The notes under the pieces are model-generated. The model was not told the DNA's origin. It ran no database searches and was given only the letters and a program-made list of their open reading frames with translations. Made by a program: the position numbers and the translations under genes. Source: Anthopleura xanthogrammica (lineage: Eukaryota; Cnidaria; Anthozoa; Actiniaria; Actiniidae). Taken from it: a DNA stretch of 64,000 nucleotides. The stretch covers positions 684,501-748,500 of the forward strand of contig OZ025222.1 in NCBI GenBank assembly GCA_964019055.1, in the 5' to 3' direction. This document shows positions 46,823 to 58,186 of the stretch, one piece after another (positions within the stretch are counted from its first letter, which is position 1; each line of letters starts with the position of its first letter).

Positions 46823-48290
46823 TTTGCTCGACGTTAGACCAAACTATTTGTGGATTCTTTCCAAAAAACAGCGTTAGATGTGACCTTATCTCAGCCAAGT
46901 GTAGAGGACCTTCTTCTAAGGTTTCTTTCTGCATATTTTCTAAAGGATTTATCAATTTATTTTTGAGTCAAAGATAAGATTAAACAGTACAAGACAACGT
47001 TTGGTAAACGTTTTCTGATCCAAGGATAATCAAGGATTGTGATAAGAATTCTTCTTCACTGGTAAGTAGAAATAAGGCATTCAGGTTGTATATTATTTGG
47101 TTATTTCGAGAGGAAGGGTTGCTTCATACTCTACGTACATTACATTGCTGTTTAGTTCACCCTGTGCTATGAGGATTTTCTCACCACGGCTTTCCTCCCT
47201 TCTGAAAGTTTAACATCTAGCTAGCAGGGATTTCATCATAGTTTTACCTTGTTTGGGTCATGCTTTGGCAAAAAGAGTTTTAATTGAACAATATACAAGT
47301 ACTTTTTAAGGAGAAATGTGAAAGTACTATGATTTCCTTCCTCGATCAAAATTGGGAGAGTCAAAGAGGTTTGATATCTTGTGGAAGAACTTATCTATGG
47401 TTACATCAACCCCAGAGCCTTGTCATTCTTACTGCGCATGCTCGTCGAAATGTCAGAGATTCTGGGAAACCCTAGCACATGGTAGCCAGAATAGTGGCAC
47501 CTGGTATGTAATGCGCATGCTCAAATTCGAATTATCGCTAGAGCGCGCGCTCTGTAAATCAACAGTTTTATATTTTACTTCTGAAAAAAGTCTGTTGTTA
47601 TTGCTTTACAGCTTCACTGCCATTTTATCAAAGGTTTCAAAGGTTTATTTTTCTCCACATAGTACAAAGTTACAAGTTTCAAATTTAAGATACATTAGAG
47701 AACAGTGGAAAGGTACAGGAATTACAACCCACGGGGGTTAATTAAAAGATCCTGCACCTTAATTATGAGATAAAGAAAAAGTTGGTGGCGGACAAGGGAT
47801 GCATAATATAACTAGTACAAAATGAAAATATGTATAATATGTACACGGTAGTTTGAAATAACAGTAATAAAGATATATATTTACAAGTTATTGAAGATGT
47901 AAGATAATTATTTACTGAGAGGTAAGGTATCTTTTGAAATGCTTTCTAAAACTTTTAAGAGTTGGACTATTTTTTATTTCAAGAGGTACCTCATTCCAGC
48001 TTTTGGCTGCCGCGTATTTCACGCCAAACTTACCATAATTTAAGTTTTGACGAGGTAGATAAAAAATTTTATTCGTTTTAGAGCGTGTGTTATAATTATG
48101 AATTAAGTTTATATCTGGTTTTTAGATGTGTTTCTCATTGGATAACATTTAATTATATAAAAAGACACCCTGACAGCTGTGTATATTATAACTTTTCCAA
48201 TAATTGTCCCCAGATCCTGTGTAGTTGTTTGTACGTGGGACAAGATTCTAATTCCACTGGGAAAACTGCTGAACATGGCATCAATATGTT
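46823..48290. other. Spacer between RNF141 and the RNase L-like cluster
   Basis: I see a dispersed repeat copy (47625-47755) and paired TGCGCATGCTC phrases (about 47432 and 47511). Open frames at 47284-47741 have no family signature. No gene is supported. Confidence 0.5.
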
Positions 48291-48299
48291 GTTTGGTTC

Positions 48300-48694
48300 G
48301 ACCCGGAAATCAAATTTTCAGACGACTAACGTCACACTTTGTTTATAATATGCATCACCATATTTGGTATTCTGTCTCCGTCAACAGCTGCTTTTCTTGG
48401 AATTGAAAACTTGTTTGTCTTTCTTAACTTTGCTCTGCATTTGTTGTCAAACGATGTTAAATCTGAAGAAACCATTGCTTTAACATCTTTAACCGTATCT
48501 TTATCGCTTTTTACAACAGCTAGACTGTTGCTGAAGCGAAATTCAAGATGTGAATCGAGTATTTTGTCGTAAAAATGGCGAAACTGAGTTGTGATGAAAT
48601 CGAGGACCGAGGGTCTCTACAGGGTTCTTGCAGAACGTCTTGAATTTATTCAGATATTTGATCTCAAGATTTCTCAAGATTTTATCAGTGAATG
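48300..48694 (+). promoter_or_regulatory. Leader/promoter block of the first RNase L-like gene
   Basis: This block is clearly related to 56108-56499 upstream of the second gene, although the two lie about 1.1 and 1.7 kb before their coding regions. Shared landmarks are TCAAATTTTCAGA, TAATATGCATCACCATATTT, AAAAATGGCGAAA and a terminal GTGAATG before GTAAG, which looks like the donor of a non-coding first exon (48694/48695). The matching acceptor could be TTTTACTTTTAG near 49718. A 77-codon plus frame (48339-48572) and the opposite frame are both open in the two copies. Confidence 0.5.
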
Positions 48695-49828
48695 GTAAGC
48701 TAATTTATCAAAGTTCGAGCTAAAGAATTTCCTGGATAGCAACAATGACAAATACAATATTTTCTTAGCAAATAAATGTTGAGAAATAAGCTTAAAACTT
48801 GAGAATTAATTAGCAAACTAATTATCATACTTAGCAAGCAAGCTTAGTCTTGTGGATGGGTCAGTGATCACATTCAGTCGGATCGCATGGATAAAGACGT
48901 CAAAAAATTCCTCAAAAAAGTTTGGAAAAGTAAAGTGTAATATATACGGGGAGCATTCACACAGACTAAGGAAGATCAGTGCTCTTTCTGAAGTTTGACA
49001 TTCTTAATTCGATAGAAGCGAAGCTTAAAAAAAGCGTAACCAGCCTAAGGGATCATTATGCAGCTCAATTCTGCAGTGTATGGCGTCGAGGGTTGTGATA
49101 AATATTGTATAGCATATCACATCTAAATTTTGAGTTATACGATTCAAAATTTATCAAAAATTCCCCGTTTATATGCATAACTTTACAACTACCTACGACC
49201 ATTTGCGAGGTTTCGTGAGGCGTGACGCGACAAGGTTTTCAAAAGTTTATCGTTGCGCGTATGACGTCACTTTCATTGAATTGCTACCACTGACAGGAAC
49301 GCATTCGTTTAATGGCGGACCGAAAATGCCGAACTTTACAGGCTAAATACAACATCTTCCCGGTCTCGTATCGAAATAAAAGTTTGACAATTAACTATAT
49401 AACATGTCTACTTTTATAAGATATATTCTTTAGGGATAGTGTCATTTTCGTAAGACTAGCACTTTAATGTAGTTGTCCATATTGAATTTGTGCACAAACC
49501 CAAAATACAAGGGTCATCACCACCATCATCATCATTATAACGTCCTAGACTTAATTCATTATAACATATAAAGTAATATATTAATGAAATTATTATTTAT
49601 GATAGTGGTTGCCCTCCAATTCACATGACCTCCCCATCAGACCCATCAGACCATCATGAACCTTTGCAGTAAAAATGGTATTGAATTTATCTAATTTTCT
49701 AATTGCTTTTACTTTTAGACTTAGCTGAACAAAATAAAAGCAATTCCAAGAAGCTTCAATCAAAGTATCCGCAATAATGTATGATTAAGGGTAAACAGAC
49801 GGCTGCATTGCAGACAAGTGCCCACTGC

Positions 49829-52800
49829 ATGATGGCGGAAACAGGTAATCACCAAAATGCTGTTGAGACTGATGTGAAATGGCCTTTGATTCAAGCTGTT
49901 AATAATCATGATAGAAGTGAAGTAGAGAGATTGATCAATGATGAAGGGGTTGATGTCAATGAAGCTGATGCCCAGGGAAATACAGCTTTGCTGTGTGCAG
50001 TCCAGAGTAATGTTGACCTTGATATTATTAAAGCTTTAGTTGAAAAGGGTGGAGCTAAAGTTAATGCTAAAGACCGTTGTGGAAGAACTTCCTTATTCTA
50101 TGCCGTCACAAAATCAACGGAGACAGCTTCATATCTTTTTAAAAATGAAGATTACTTTTCTAATGATTCTGTTGTCTCCAGCATCTTGTCATTTTTTATA
50201 GAGAGCCTTTGTACAAAAAGGCACGATTCTCATCCAACAATTGATGAAGTCTTATCTCTGCTGCAAGGTAAAGGCCTAACGCCCGAAGTACTTGCTAAGT
50301 CAATAGTGAACATCTTGCTGTGCAAAATTCCTCTTCTTTTAACGTCTGCGATTGATGGTCATCGACCCAGAAACTCACAACACCCAATGTTTCATTTGCA
50401 CGGAAAAAGGAAATCGTTTTTAGATATCTTGAAGAAGGTAAGCGGGTGTGATTATCTCGAGAACTATCAAGGGAAGGAAAGCATCAAGGAGGTTTTGGAG
50501 ATGACAGAATATAAGAGAAGTATTTCAGATATTCTCCATTTGCTAAAGGAGCACGGTCCCGACCCCAACTTTGCTGATTCAGATGGCAATACTGCTCTTC
50601 ACTATGCAACTTGTTTACCATGGATGGGCATTCCTCAAGACACTGTCAAGGAAATATATGAAAAGTTACAGAGCTTTGGAGTTCCGTTGAACAAAAAGAA
50701 CCATCTATATGAAACACCCCTCTTGTTCTGCTTGTCTGGAAGCATAGCACATTTAGAAGATGATGTTAAGTCAACAGCAATGAAGACATTGGTGAAAGTC
50801 TGCAAGTTTCTAGTGACACGTGTATCAAGTTTAATCGAAACGTCCCAAAATGGAGAGTCCGTTTTTCACTTGGTCATTAAGCTTTTTCAGCAAGGTTTCG
50901 AAATACCCGATCAAAGAGTTAGAGAGGGTGTTATTGATGAAACAATGAACATTTTGCATTTGTTTAAATGCCCCAAAGTGGGCAACGTTGCTCGGGAAAG
51001 CGCTGGTAATCTCCATAATTCCCCACTTCATGTGTGGGCGTCGTTAGTATTAACGACACCTGTTCAAAATTACACTAGTTTTGTAACTCGAGAGCATTCT
51101 TTTGAGAAACGTTTGGAAGTTATATTGAAACATCTCTTAGAATGTGGTGCAAAAATGAATGGTAGAAACAAGAAGGAAGAAACTGCTCTACATCTGTGCA
51201 ACACTTGGAGTGCAGTGAAGCTCTTAATCCATAATGGTGCAAACACAAACGATAAGGATTCATTGAAACGTCCACCTCTTCTTGTGGCAGCAAGCAAGCA
51301 AACTTTTCTTAGAAATCCTTCTGAGGAAAAGAATCGTTTTTATCCAGATGTCCAAGAGGAAGCAGGCCCTTTTTTTAGAGCTGCTGTTGAAAAGAAACTT
51401 GATCCATGGGCAGTTGACAAATGCCATAAGTCTGTTTTGGGTTTTCTTATTGCATTTGGCATCTATGATCTATCCAAAGCCTTAATCGAGGTTGCTTGTA
51501 GCTTGAAAGAGAAAGAAATCTTTGTTTCTCTGCTGAATGCAATTTGCAAAGATGAATCTCTGCATATGCGTTGGAAAGTTGAGCTTGTTGAAAAGGTTCT
51601 ATCATGTGCAGAGGAAAGGAACATTAATGTAGTTAACGAAGCCTTTGACGTTTGCTGTGAAACTATGATATCACAATTGAGTGGTATGGTTGATGATGAG
51701 CCACCTCCTTCAAATGACGAAACAGCTGAAGAATCAGATGGTATAGTTGATGGGCCACCTACTTCCAACAACGGATCAGTTCTGAAAAATTCTGAAATTG
51801 AAAACACCCTCCATTGCAAGATTGCTAAAATGCTTCGTTCACATGGAGCTGAATTGTCAGGCAAATCCTATGAAACGCTAAAGACGAAATATAACCAAAT
51901 CGAACAAATTCTGGAAAACACCCAAGTTGAAGAACTTGTTCCTTGGACGTCTAGATCAAAAACACATAAAAATACGCTAGACAAAGTTGCTAGGTATCAA
52001 GAGTACCAGGAAATTGGTGAGTCAATTTGTTGCCACAAGGATCCTGCAGCCGGGTCGTTTGGTGCTGATGTTTATGTAGGAATCAACAAGCTGAATAGAA
52101 AAGAAGTGGCCATTAGGCGCATCGATGCGATCAGAGAAAAACAATGCACAGAAAAATTGAAGAATCTCTATGCTCGATTAGACTGTGAGCAAGTAATTCG
52201 TTATTTGTTTCACTTAAAGGATAACGTTGCCGACCGTGTTTACATTGTTTTTGAACTGATGGAGGGTAATCTAGATAACTACTTCAAGGATGCCTTTGAC
52301 CCCAAGAAAGGTACAAGTCTTTGTGGAGATATAGTTAAGGGGTTGAACTATTTGCACGAGCACGAAATCAGCCATTTTCAGGATCATCTTAAGCCAACAA
52401 GCATTTTCTATAAAACACATCCTCAACTGTGCTTGAAAATCACCGACTTTGACCATAGTCAGCCCGAAACGTCTACCTATGTTTCGTTGTCACCAGAAGT
52501 GTTGACGAAGCCTGAAAACCACTCCAAGTCTTCTGACATGTTTTCTTGTGGGTTACTCCTGCATTATATCTTGTCAAAAGGAAAGCATCCATTTTGTCCA
52601 GCTGATTGTACCAACAAAAGTAAATCGGACATCGTTTCCGAAACAGAACGTAACATAATAAAAGTAAAATGGATGACTCTCTTTCTCCTGAAGCCGCTGA
52701 TCTTTCTGAGTGGATGCTTGAAAATGTTAGTTCAAGGAGGCTAACTGGAGAAGAAGTACTTAATCATCCGTTGTTCTGGTCCAAAACGAAAAAGATGGAT

Positions 52801-53199
52801 TTTCTCGCCGCTGTTGGTAATCAACAAGAATTTGAATATCCACGTGCTGGAAGATCAGTTCTTTTGTCTGCTGTTGAGTCTGCATTGGAAGCACAGTTTA
52901 GTACCATAGTGGAGCATGCGGACTGGAATGTCCCAAGTTATGCACACATGCCTGATATTTACAATAAAATGAAAAGAAGAAGAAGGTACAAAACAAACTC
53001 TGTAGTAGAATTAGTTCGCCTTATACGAAATGCTCATGCACACGTATCTGAATTACCAAAGCCAATACAAGATCAGTTGCTGAAACACTTTGTGTTCTTG
53101 GAATATTTTCCAAATCTTGTGATGGAAGTCTACAAGGCTGTAACCACTCATGGATGGGATCAGAGGAGAGAAGAGATAAAGTACGCTATGAAGAAATAA
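49829..53199 (+). CDS. RNase L-like ankyrin-pseudokinase-KEN protein (frame break)
   Basis: The first frame is open from 49781 and ends at 52744. The second (52669-53199) continues the same protein one frame back, so about 1,120 residues are encoded across a break near 52660-52669. I prefer ATG 49829, since TGCATGATG is shared with the paralogue. Order: ankyrin repeats (for example VNEADAQGNTALLCAV, DSDGNTALHYAT, EETALHLC), a linker, then a kinase-like domain (GSFGADVYVG; VAIRR at 52106, so the ATP lysine is Arg; HFQDHLKP at 52373; DFD at 52445). A KEN domain follows, with FWSKTKKMDFLAAVGNQ, then RNAHAH at 53026-53043, which keeps the Arg-Asn and the His used by RNase L and IRE1 for RNA cleavage. 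DFD is also what I recall for human RNase L. The likely role is a ligand-sensing ribonuclease in the cytoplasm; whether it senses 2-5A is unknown. The break may be an assembly error or a pseudogene mutation. Confidence 0.85.
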
Positions 53200-54480
53200 G
53201 AAGGTAACTAAAAAATAATAAATGCATTTTTAATTGATTTAATTTGAAGAGATTATTTTTTGAATCCACAGATCCGCGTACTTATTCCTTTGTCGGAGTT
53301 AATGTTGCGTTCACCAGTCCTCTGCAGTCCGTCTGTCCAAGGTTCCTGTTTTAGCATGGTGATCTTCATTGCAGTCAAAAATAAGCAGAACAATTGGTAC
53401 TTGAATTTTCTTCATAATCATAAACGTCTCATATACATATACATATTATAGTAACCGTCCTCGAATGGAAGACTTGGCCATATTTTTTAGATGATAGTTT
53501 TGTATGTAATCTAGATATATTAGGACTCTTATAGCTTCGGGCCTTAAGTCAGAAGTCAGCTTTAGCTAGAAATGCAGACGATAGCATTACTATAGCCCCT
53601 GTTTTTCACATGAGTATGCCACGAGAAAGCATTGTCTGAAATTCCTTGTGGGAAGAAATATACAATGGCTTTCCTACATTTTGCAATTGATTGGCTGTGG
53701 GACAAATTGAAATAGAGAAATAACGTTATATGTAATATTACTACATGCAAGTAAAAAAAGAATTGTTTTAATATAAAAAGGTAAAATTATAGTAATATAA
53801 AAGTTGATTACTATACTAACCAGGGACTGCGGAGCACCCTAAAAAGTGGTGGGGCTATATAAGAGACTAGTATGGGAAAAAGTGGTGGGGCTAAGATTGA
53901 AAAATATAAGAGACTGGTATGGGAAAAGGGAGAAAGTGGTAGGACTATAACCCTTCCAGGCCCTCCCCCTCCGCTGTCCCTGCTAACTACGCTCTTGACT
54001 GGATATGCCTTGGTGTGGTCAGCTTATTGCAAATAATTGTTTTTAGGGATACATTTTCATATATGATATCATCATATTAAGGAAACCTTGACAGATGTAA
54101 ATAAAACTTATTCAATAATAATATCCTTAATAGTTAATCCTCGTAAAGGTTATTACTTAGTATTACTTAATAGGTTTTAGAAAAGAAGAGTACGCCCAAA
54201 TGTACCTTAGTTTCAGCGTTGTAGTACCGATCAGTGTTAACGTTTTCTAGACATATTATCCGAGAAGTTGCACATAAACATTGATGGCTTTAATCAAGAT
54301 ACTAATTGTAAGGTTAGTCATGTAAACCTCATAAAACAAAGATGATGATGATTATTACATACTAATTTTTAGCTCTTAAAGTTTAAACGTCCAAATATTC
54401 TTTACTAAGAAAATGTCCGTAGACTAGAATAGCAGTTTCGAGACTACTACTATTAGGAGATTAATTTTGATTGATTGATA
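53200..54480. other. Spacer with a short direct repeat
   Basis: At about 53845-53945 the phrase AAAGTGGTGGGGCTA with TATAAGAGACTAGTATGGGA is repeated with small changes. Otherwise there is AT-rich DNA with no recognisable gene. Confidence 0.5.
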
Positions 54481-54481
54481 A

Positions 54482-54609
54482 CTAAGGCCCGGTTTAGACG
54501 TCGAATTTCACTTGTGCTGAATCTATTGCAAATGAGCAAAACCTATTGTTTGAGTTGCTTTGCATTAGATTCGGCACATGTGAAACGCGACGTCTAAATC
54601 GGGCCTTAA
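54482..54609. mobile_element. MITE, TTAGGCCCGG family, copy 2
   Basis: A near-palindrome runs from CTAAGGCCCGGTTTAGACGT to GACGTCTAAATCGGGCCTTA and carries GCAAATGAGCAAAACCTATT in its centre. It matches the 20667-20791 element closely. It lies between the two RNase L-like genes. Confidence 0.85.
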
Positions 54610-54976
54610 ACTCCTGGGTTTAATTTTGACTATAGAGCTTTTAAGTGTGACGTCAATCGTATGGAAAAACGACTTCCGGGTCCAAAACGAAAAGCAGTTC
54701 TATAAACATTTTTCTTACTTTTTCTTCGTGACAGGATTTGTTGTCCAAAGTTCTAATTGTTTCAGTTGGAGGTTAAATCAGTTGCTTACAAGCAGCTGGA
54801 CCCGGAAATACGTTTTATGTGTCACAACTTAAAGACTATATTTTACGTACTTGACTCTAAATAGTGTACTTTTAGACATTTTATAATCACATTTTTTGTC
54901 CTTCGCAAGTATTCATATATGTGTACTTTATCAATCCAATAAAAAGGTTATTAGTACTATTAAGATCATTATTATT

Positions 54977-55137
54977 ACCATTGCCATCACCATCACCATC
55001 ACCATCACCATCACCATCACCATCACCATCACCATCACCATCACCATCACCATCACCATCACCATCACCATCACCATCACCATCACCATCACCATCACCA
55101 TCACCATCACCATCACCATCACCATCACCATCACCAT
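54977..55137. repeat. (CATCAC)n microsatellite, about 25 copies
   Basis: A nearly perfect hexamer array of about 150 bases is flanked by degenerate CATTAC units. All six frames are open across it (for example ITIT, SPSP, MVMV, DGDG repeats); none is a gene. Confidence 0.95.
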
Positions 55138-55139
55138 TA

Positions 55140-56105
55140 CCAACTGCCATTGCCATTACCATTACCATCATCAAAATCATGATTGAAGAAACTGAATACG
55201 CCAAAACAAATTAAACATACTCATCTTACTCATCTTGCATCTATCGACGAAAACATTCATATCTTTTGAAGTTCATCTGCCAAACTACATTCAATGTTTT
55301 TCCCGGCAAACCATTCCCTAACTCGCTACACGTAAGTATTCATTCAAGTTTTCCAATATGTTTGCAGCAAGTTAATACGAAAAAAATTAATCATAAAGCG
55401 CGAATCACACATTGAGAGAAACCTCGGACAAATATTATAAATCCTTGAAAGCACGGACACACAGCAACGCACCCACAACAACGCACATATCAAAGGTTAT
55501 TGCAGACAAAAAAATTCTCAATTTCTTATAAAATTAAAAAATATATAAAAAGTTTAAGTTTTTACAGTTGTGCCAACGCATTCCTGGCCATTTCATAATC
55601 TTAACAGTCTACGACGGATGCTGAATTGATTACGGTTTGGCAATGTTTTTTAATCGATAGAAGACGACTCGATCGTTTTGGGGCATAACTGAGGTCTTCA
55701 TATTTCAATCCTCTTTAGAATAAAATTCTTTGTTTACATCCATCTCGCTCTGTTTAGTTTGATTACATTACATATTCAAAGTCTATTTGAGGTGGCTTTA
55801 TTCTTTTTGACGTAAGTTCATGATCTCTAGTGCGACTGAGCCTATCACGTATCAGCTACGTATCAGTGCATCAACTATGAAATGAAAAAGCCCCATGGAG
55901 CCACTATACCAAGTTATTGACCCGAGTCAACGTCTAATTATAAGCCTCACAATATTCATCGTAGTTAACAGACCATGAATAACAGAGAAACCTGTATTAA
56001 GTAGAAATACAGATACATCCTAAACCTTCTATGTGGGTAGTGAGTGCTAATCCACAATATATCTAAAATTATGAGAAAAGTCTTCAAAAAACTGTTTGTC
56101 CTCTT
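55140..56105. other. Spacer without recognised feature
   Basis: AT-rich DNA; no coding frame, RNA gene, repeat array or promoter cluster stands out. Confidence 0.5.
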
Positions 56106-56107
56106 GG

Positions 56108-56499
56108 TCGACCCGGAAGTCAAATTTTCAGATGACTTATACGTCACACTTTGTTTATAATATGCATCACCATATTTGGTATTCTTTCTGCGTCAACAGC
56201 TTCTTTTCTTGGAATTGCAAAATTGTTTGCCTTTCTTAACTTTGCTCTGCATTTGTTGTTAAACGATGTTAAATCTGATGAAATCGTAACTTTAACATCT
56301 TTAACCGTATCTTTATCGGTTCTTACAACAGTTGGGCTGTTTTTGAAGCGAAATTCAAGATGTAAATGGAACATTTTGTTCTAAAAATGGCGAAAACGTT
56401 GCTGTTAAAATTCATGAAGACCGAGGGACTCTACAGACTTGTAGGATTATTTATTCAGATATAAAAGCTCAAGATTTTTCAAGATTTTAGCGGTGAATG
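56108..56499 (+). promoter_or_regulatory. Leader/promoter block of the second RNase L-like gene
   Basis: This is the paralogous copy of 48300-48694, with the same landmarks and a donor-like GTGAATG/GTAAGT at 56499/56500. It contains a plus frame of 77 codons (56151-56384), the same length as in the first copy. The opposite frame (56374-56144) is hydrophilic and conserved (CRAKLRKANNFAIPRKEAVD, ending RIPNMVMHIINKV). It could be a leader exon plus promoter, or a relic of a divergent exon. Confidence 0.5.
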
Positions 56500-58186
56500 G
56501 TAAGTTACTGATTTATCACAGTTCAAGCTAAACATCGTTAAGTGTATCTTTATCTGTTTTAACAATACTTGTGCACTTGTTCAACCAAATTTAGGAATAT
56601 ATATGAAATCGAGTATTTTTCTGAAAATGGTGACGAAACGGCTTTATGTACATAACAATTATCATCAACGGCAATCATTTTCTCGAGCAAAACCATAAAG
56701 AAGTTAATATAACGGCCTTAAAAAATTAGAAATGACTCCACTAATACGATTTTTGACACAAAATGTTCAAAATTGTCCGTTTCTGGTAAAATTAGTTTTT
56801 TTTACCATCATCTTTTGGTTACAGCCTTCCGTGTTTCTGCGAAGTCGGCACCTTCCAAAAATCTGCGTTTTGGCTTCCGCGAAAAACTCTTACAAACTCA
56901 GACCGCCTAGAATTAATGGATGGTAGCCAAGATGGATCACAGATGTTGATTCAGAAGTATTACTGAATATATTTTAAAATTACACAACCATAGTTAGTGG
57001 AGGGGACTATGAGAAAAACTAATCCCGTAGAAGGTCTAAAATTAACTTACAGCATCTACAAAAAACTGTGGCTCCTTTTTAGAATGCGCGCCGGCTTGCA
57101 TGTGGATATCTTGTTGTAAGTTGACTTAAATATAAGACGGCCATGTAATAAAAAAGTAAAAAGGGGAGAAGGTTTGAATTTTTCGAAGAATGAGACTCGG
57201 AGATGAACATATTGATTTATGTAACTATACACGTATCACATGAGGTCAAGGAAGAAAACTTGCACTCTGAACAATTAAGGGGCAATATTTTGTCGGGCAA
57301 ACGAAATGAAATTGTAATTCTAATTGTCATTGACATTTGGCGGTTGGGAAAATATTTGGTTGCAAATAAATTGCATTTCCACCTATTGCTAATATTTTAT
57401 CAATAGTAATGACCCTTATCTAGGATGCTTAGGCCATTCTTGGGTGATTAAATCCTGCTTTTGTCCTTAGTTTCACATTCTTATAGCAATCTTTTCCCAA
57501 TCGCCAAATTTTTTTTTTCTCAGACAAACGTCTTCCCGTCTGGTATCGAGATTTTGATCGAGGTTCCACGTTCCGTTTCATTTTTGCAATATTAAAAACA
57601 AACTTAAAATCAAATATTTAGTAAATAAACGATTTCGAAAACAAACCAAAAACTTCATTCACGAAACATGGATGCTTACCATTGAAGACATTTACAGTAT
57701 ATTTTGTTAATTTTTTCGTGTTTCCTGGCGTAGTTTTCTCAACCAGTCTTTGCATTTTACTCTCACTTGTTTGTAAAAACCGAGTTTCTTTGTTTTCCGT
57801 GTTTTTTTCTTTTCTTTTTTGACGTTTTTACCTTCTGCTGGACGAATATCACTTCGGACGGGGGATATCGCCTGATACCCGTCCTGCACGTGACCCATTT
57901 GAACCAATGACAGCGCGCGAAAATTCATCGTTGGGTTATAACAAAAAATAAATAGAATCTTCCAACCTCGATAGGAACGAATGAGCTGGTTTGACTGTAA
58001 AATATGTTTTTTCTTAACTTTCAGATAAAATGTTGCTCTCCGTTGTTGGAAGAATATCACTGTAATTCCTTGATGCAAATTTGGCCAACTTAAAGGTTAG
58101 AATGATGTCAACATTTTTGAGTTGTTTGATGAGTAGAAAATGATAAACAGAATAAAACTGTTGCATTGGAAACTATTGCACGTTGC
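56500..58186. other. Putative 5' intron/spacer of the second gene
   Basis: The stretch lies between the leader block and the start codon at 58187. It holds a CACGTGAC E-box (57887-57894) beside CCAAT (57904-57908) and AGCGCGCG, which may be a separate promoter. An acceptor-like CTTTCAG near 58018-58024 could join the leader to the coding exon. No other gene is supported. Confidence 0.4.

Noticed and set aside
52669..53199. KEN domain as an independent small gene starting at ATG 52669
   Set aside because: The KEN follows the kinase C-lobe directly in the known RNase L/IRE1 order and overlaps its frame, so a one-base break in a single gene explains it better. Read data could revive the idea.
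54887..55214. Long frames with ITIT, SPSP, MVMV or DGDG repeats
   Set aside because: All come from the (CATCAC)n microsatellite, which is stop-free in every frame.
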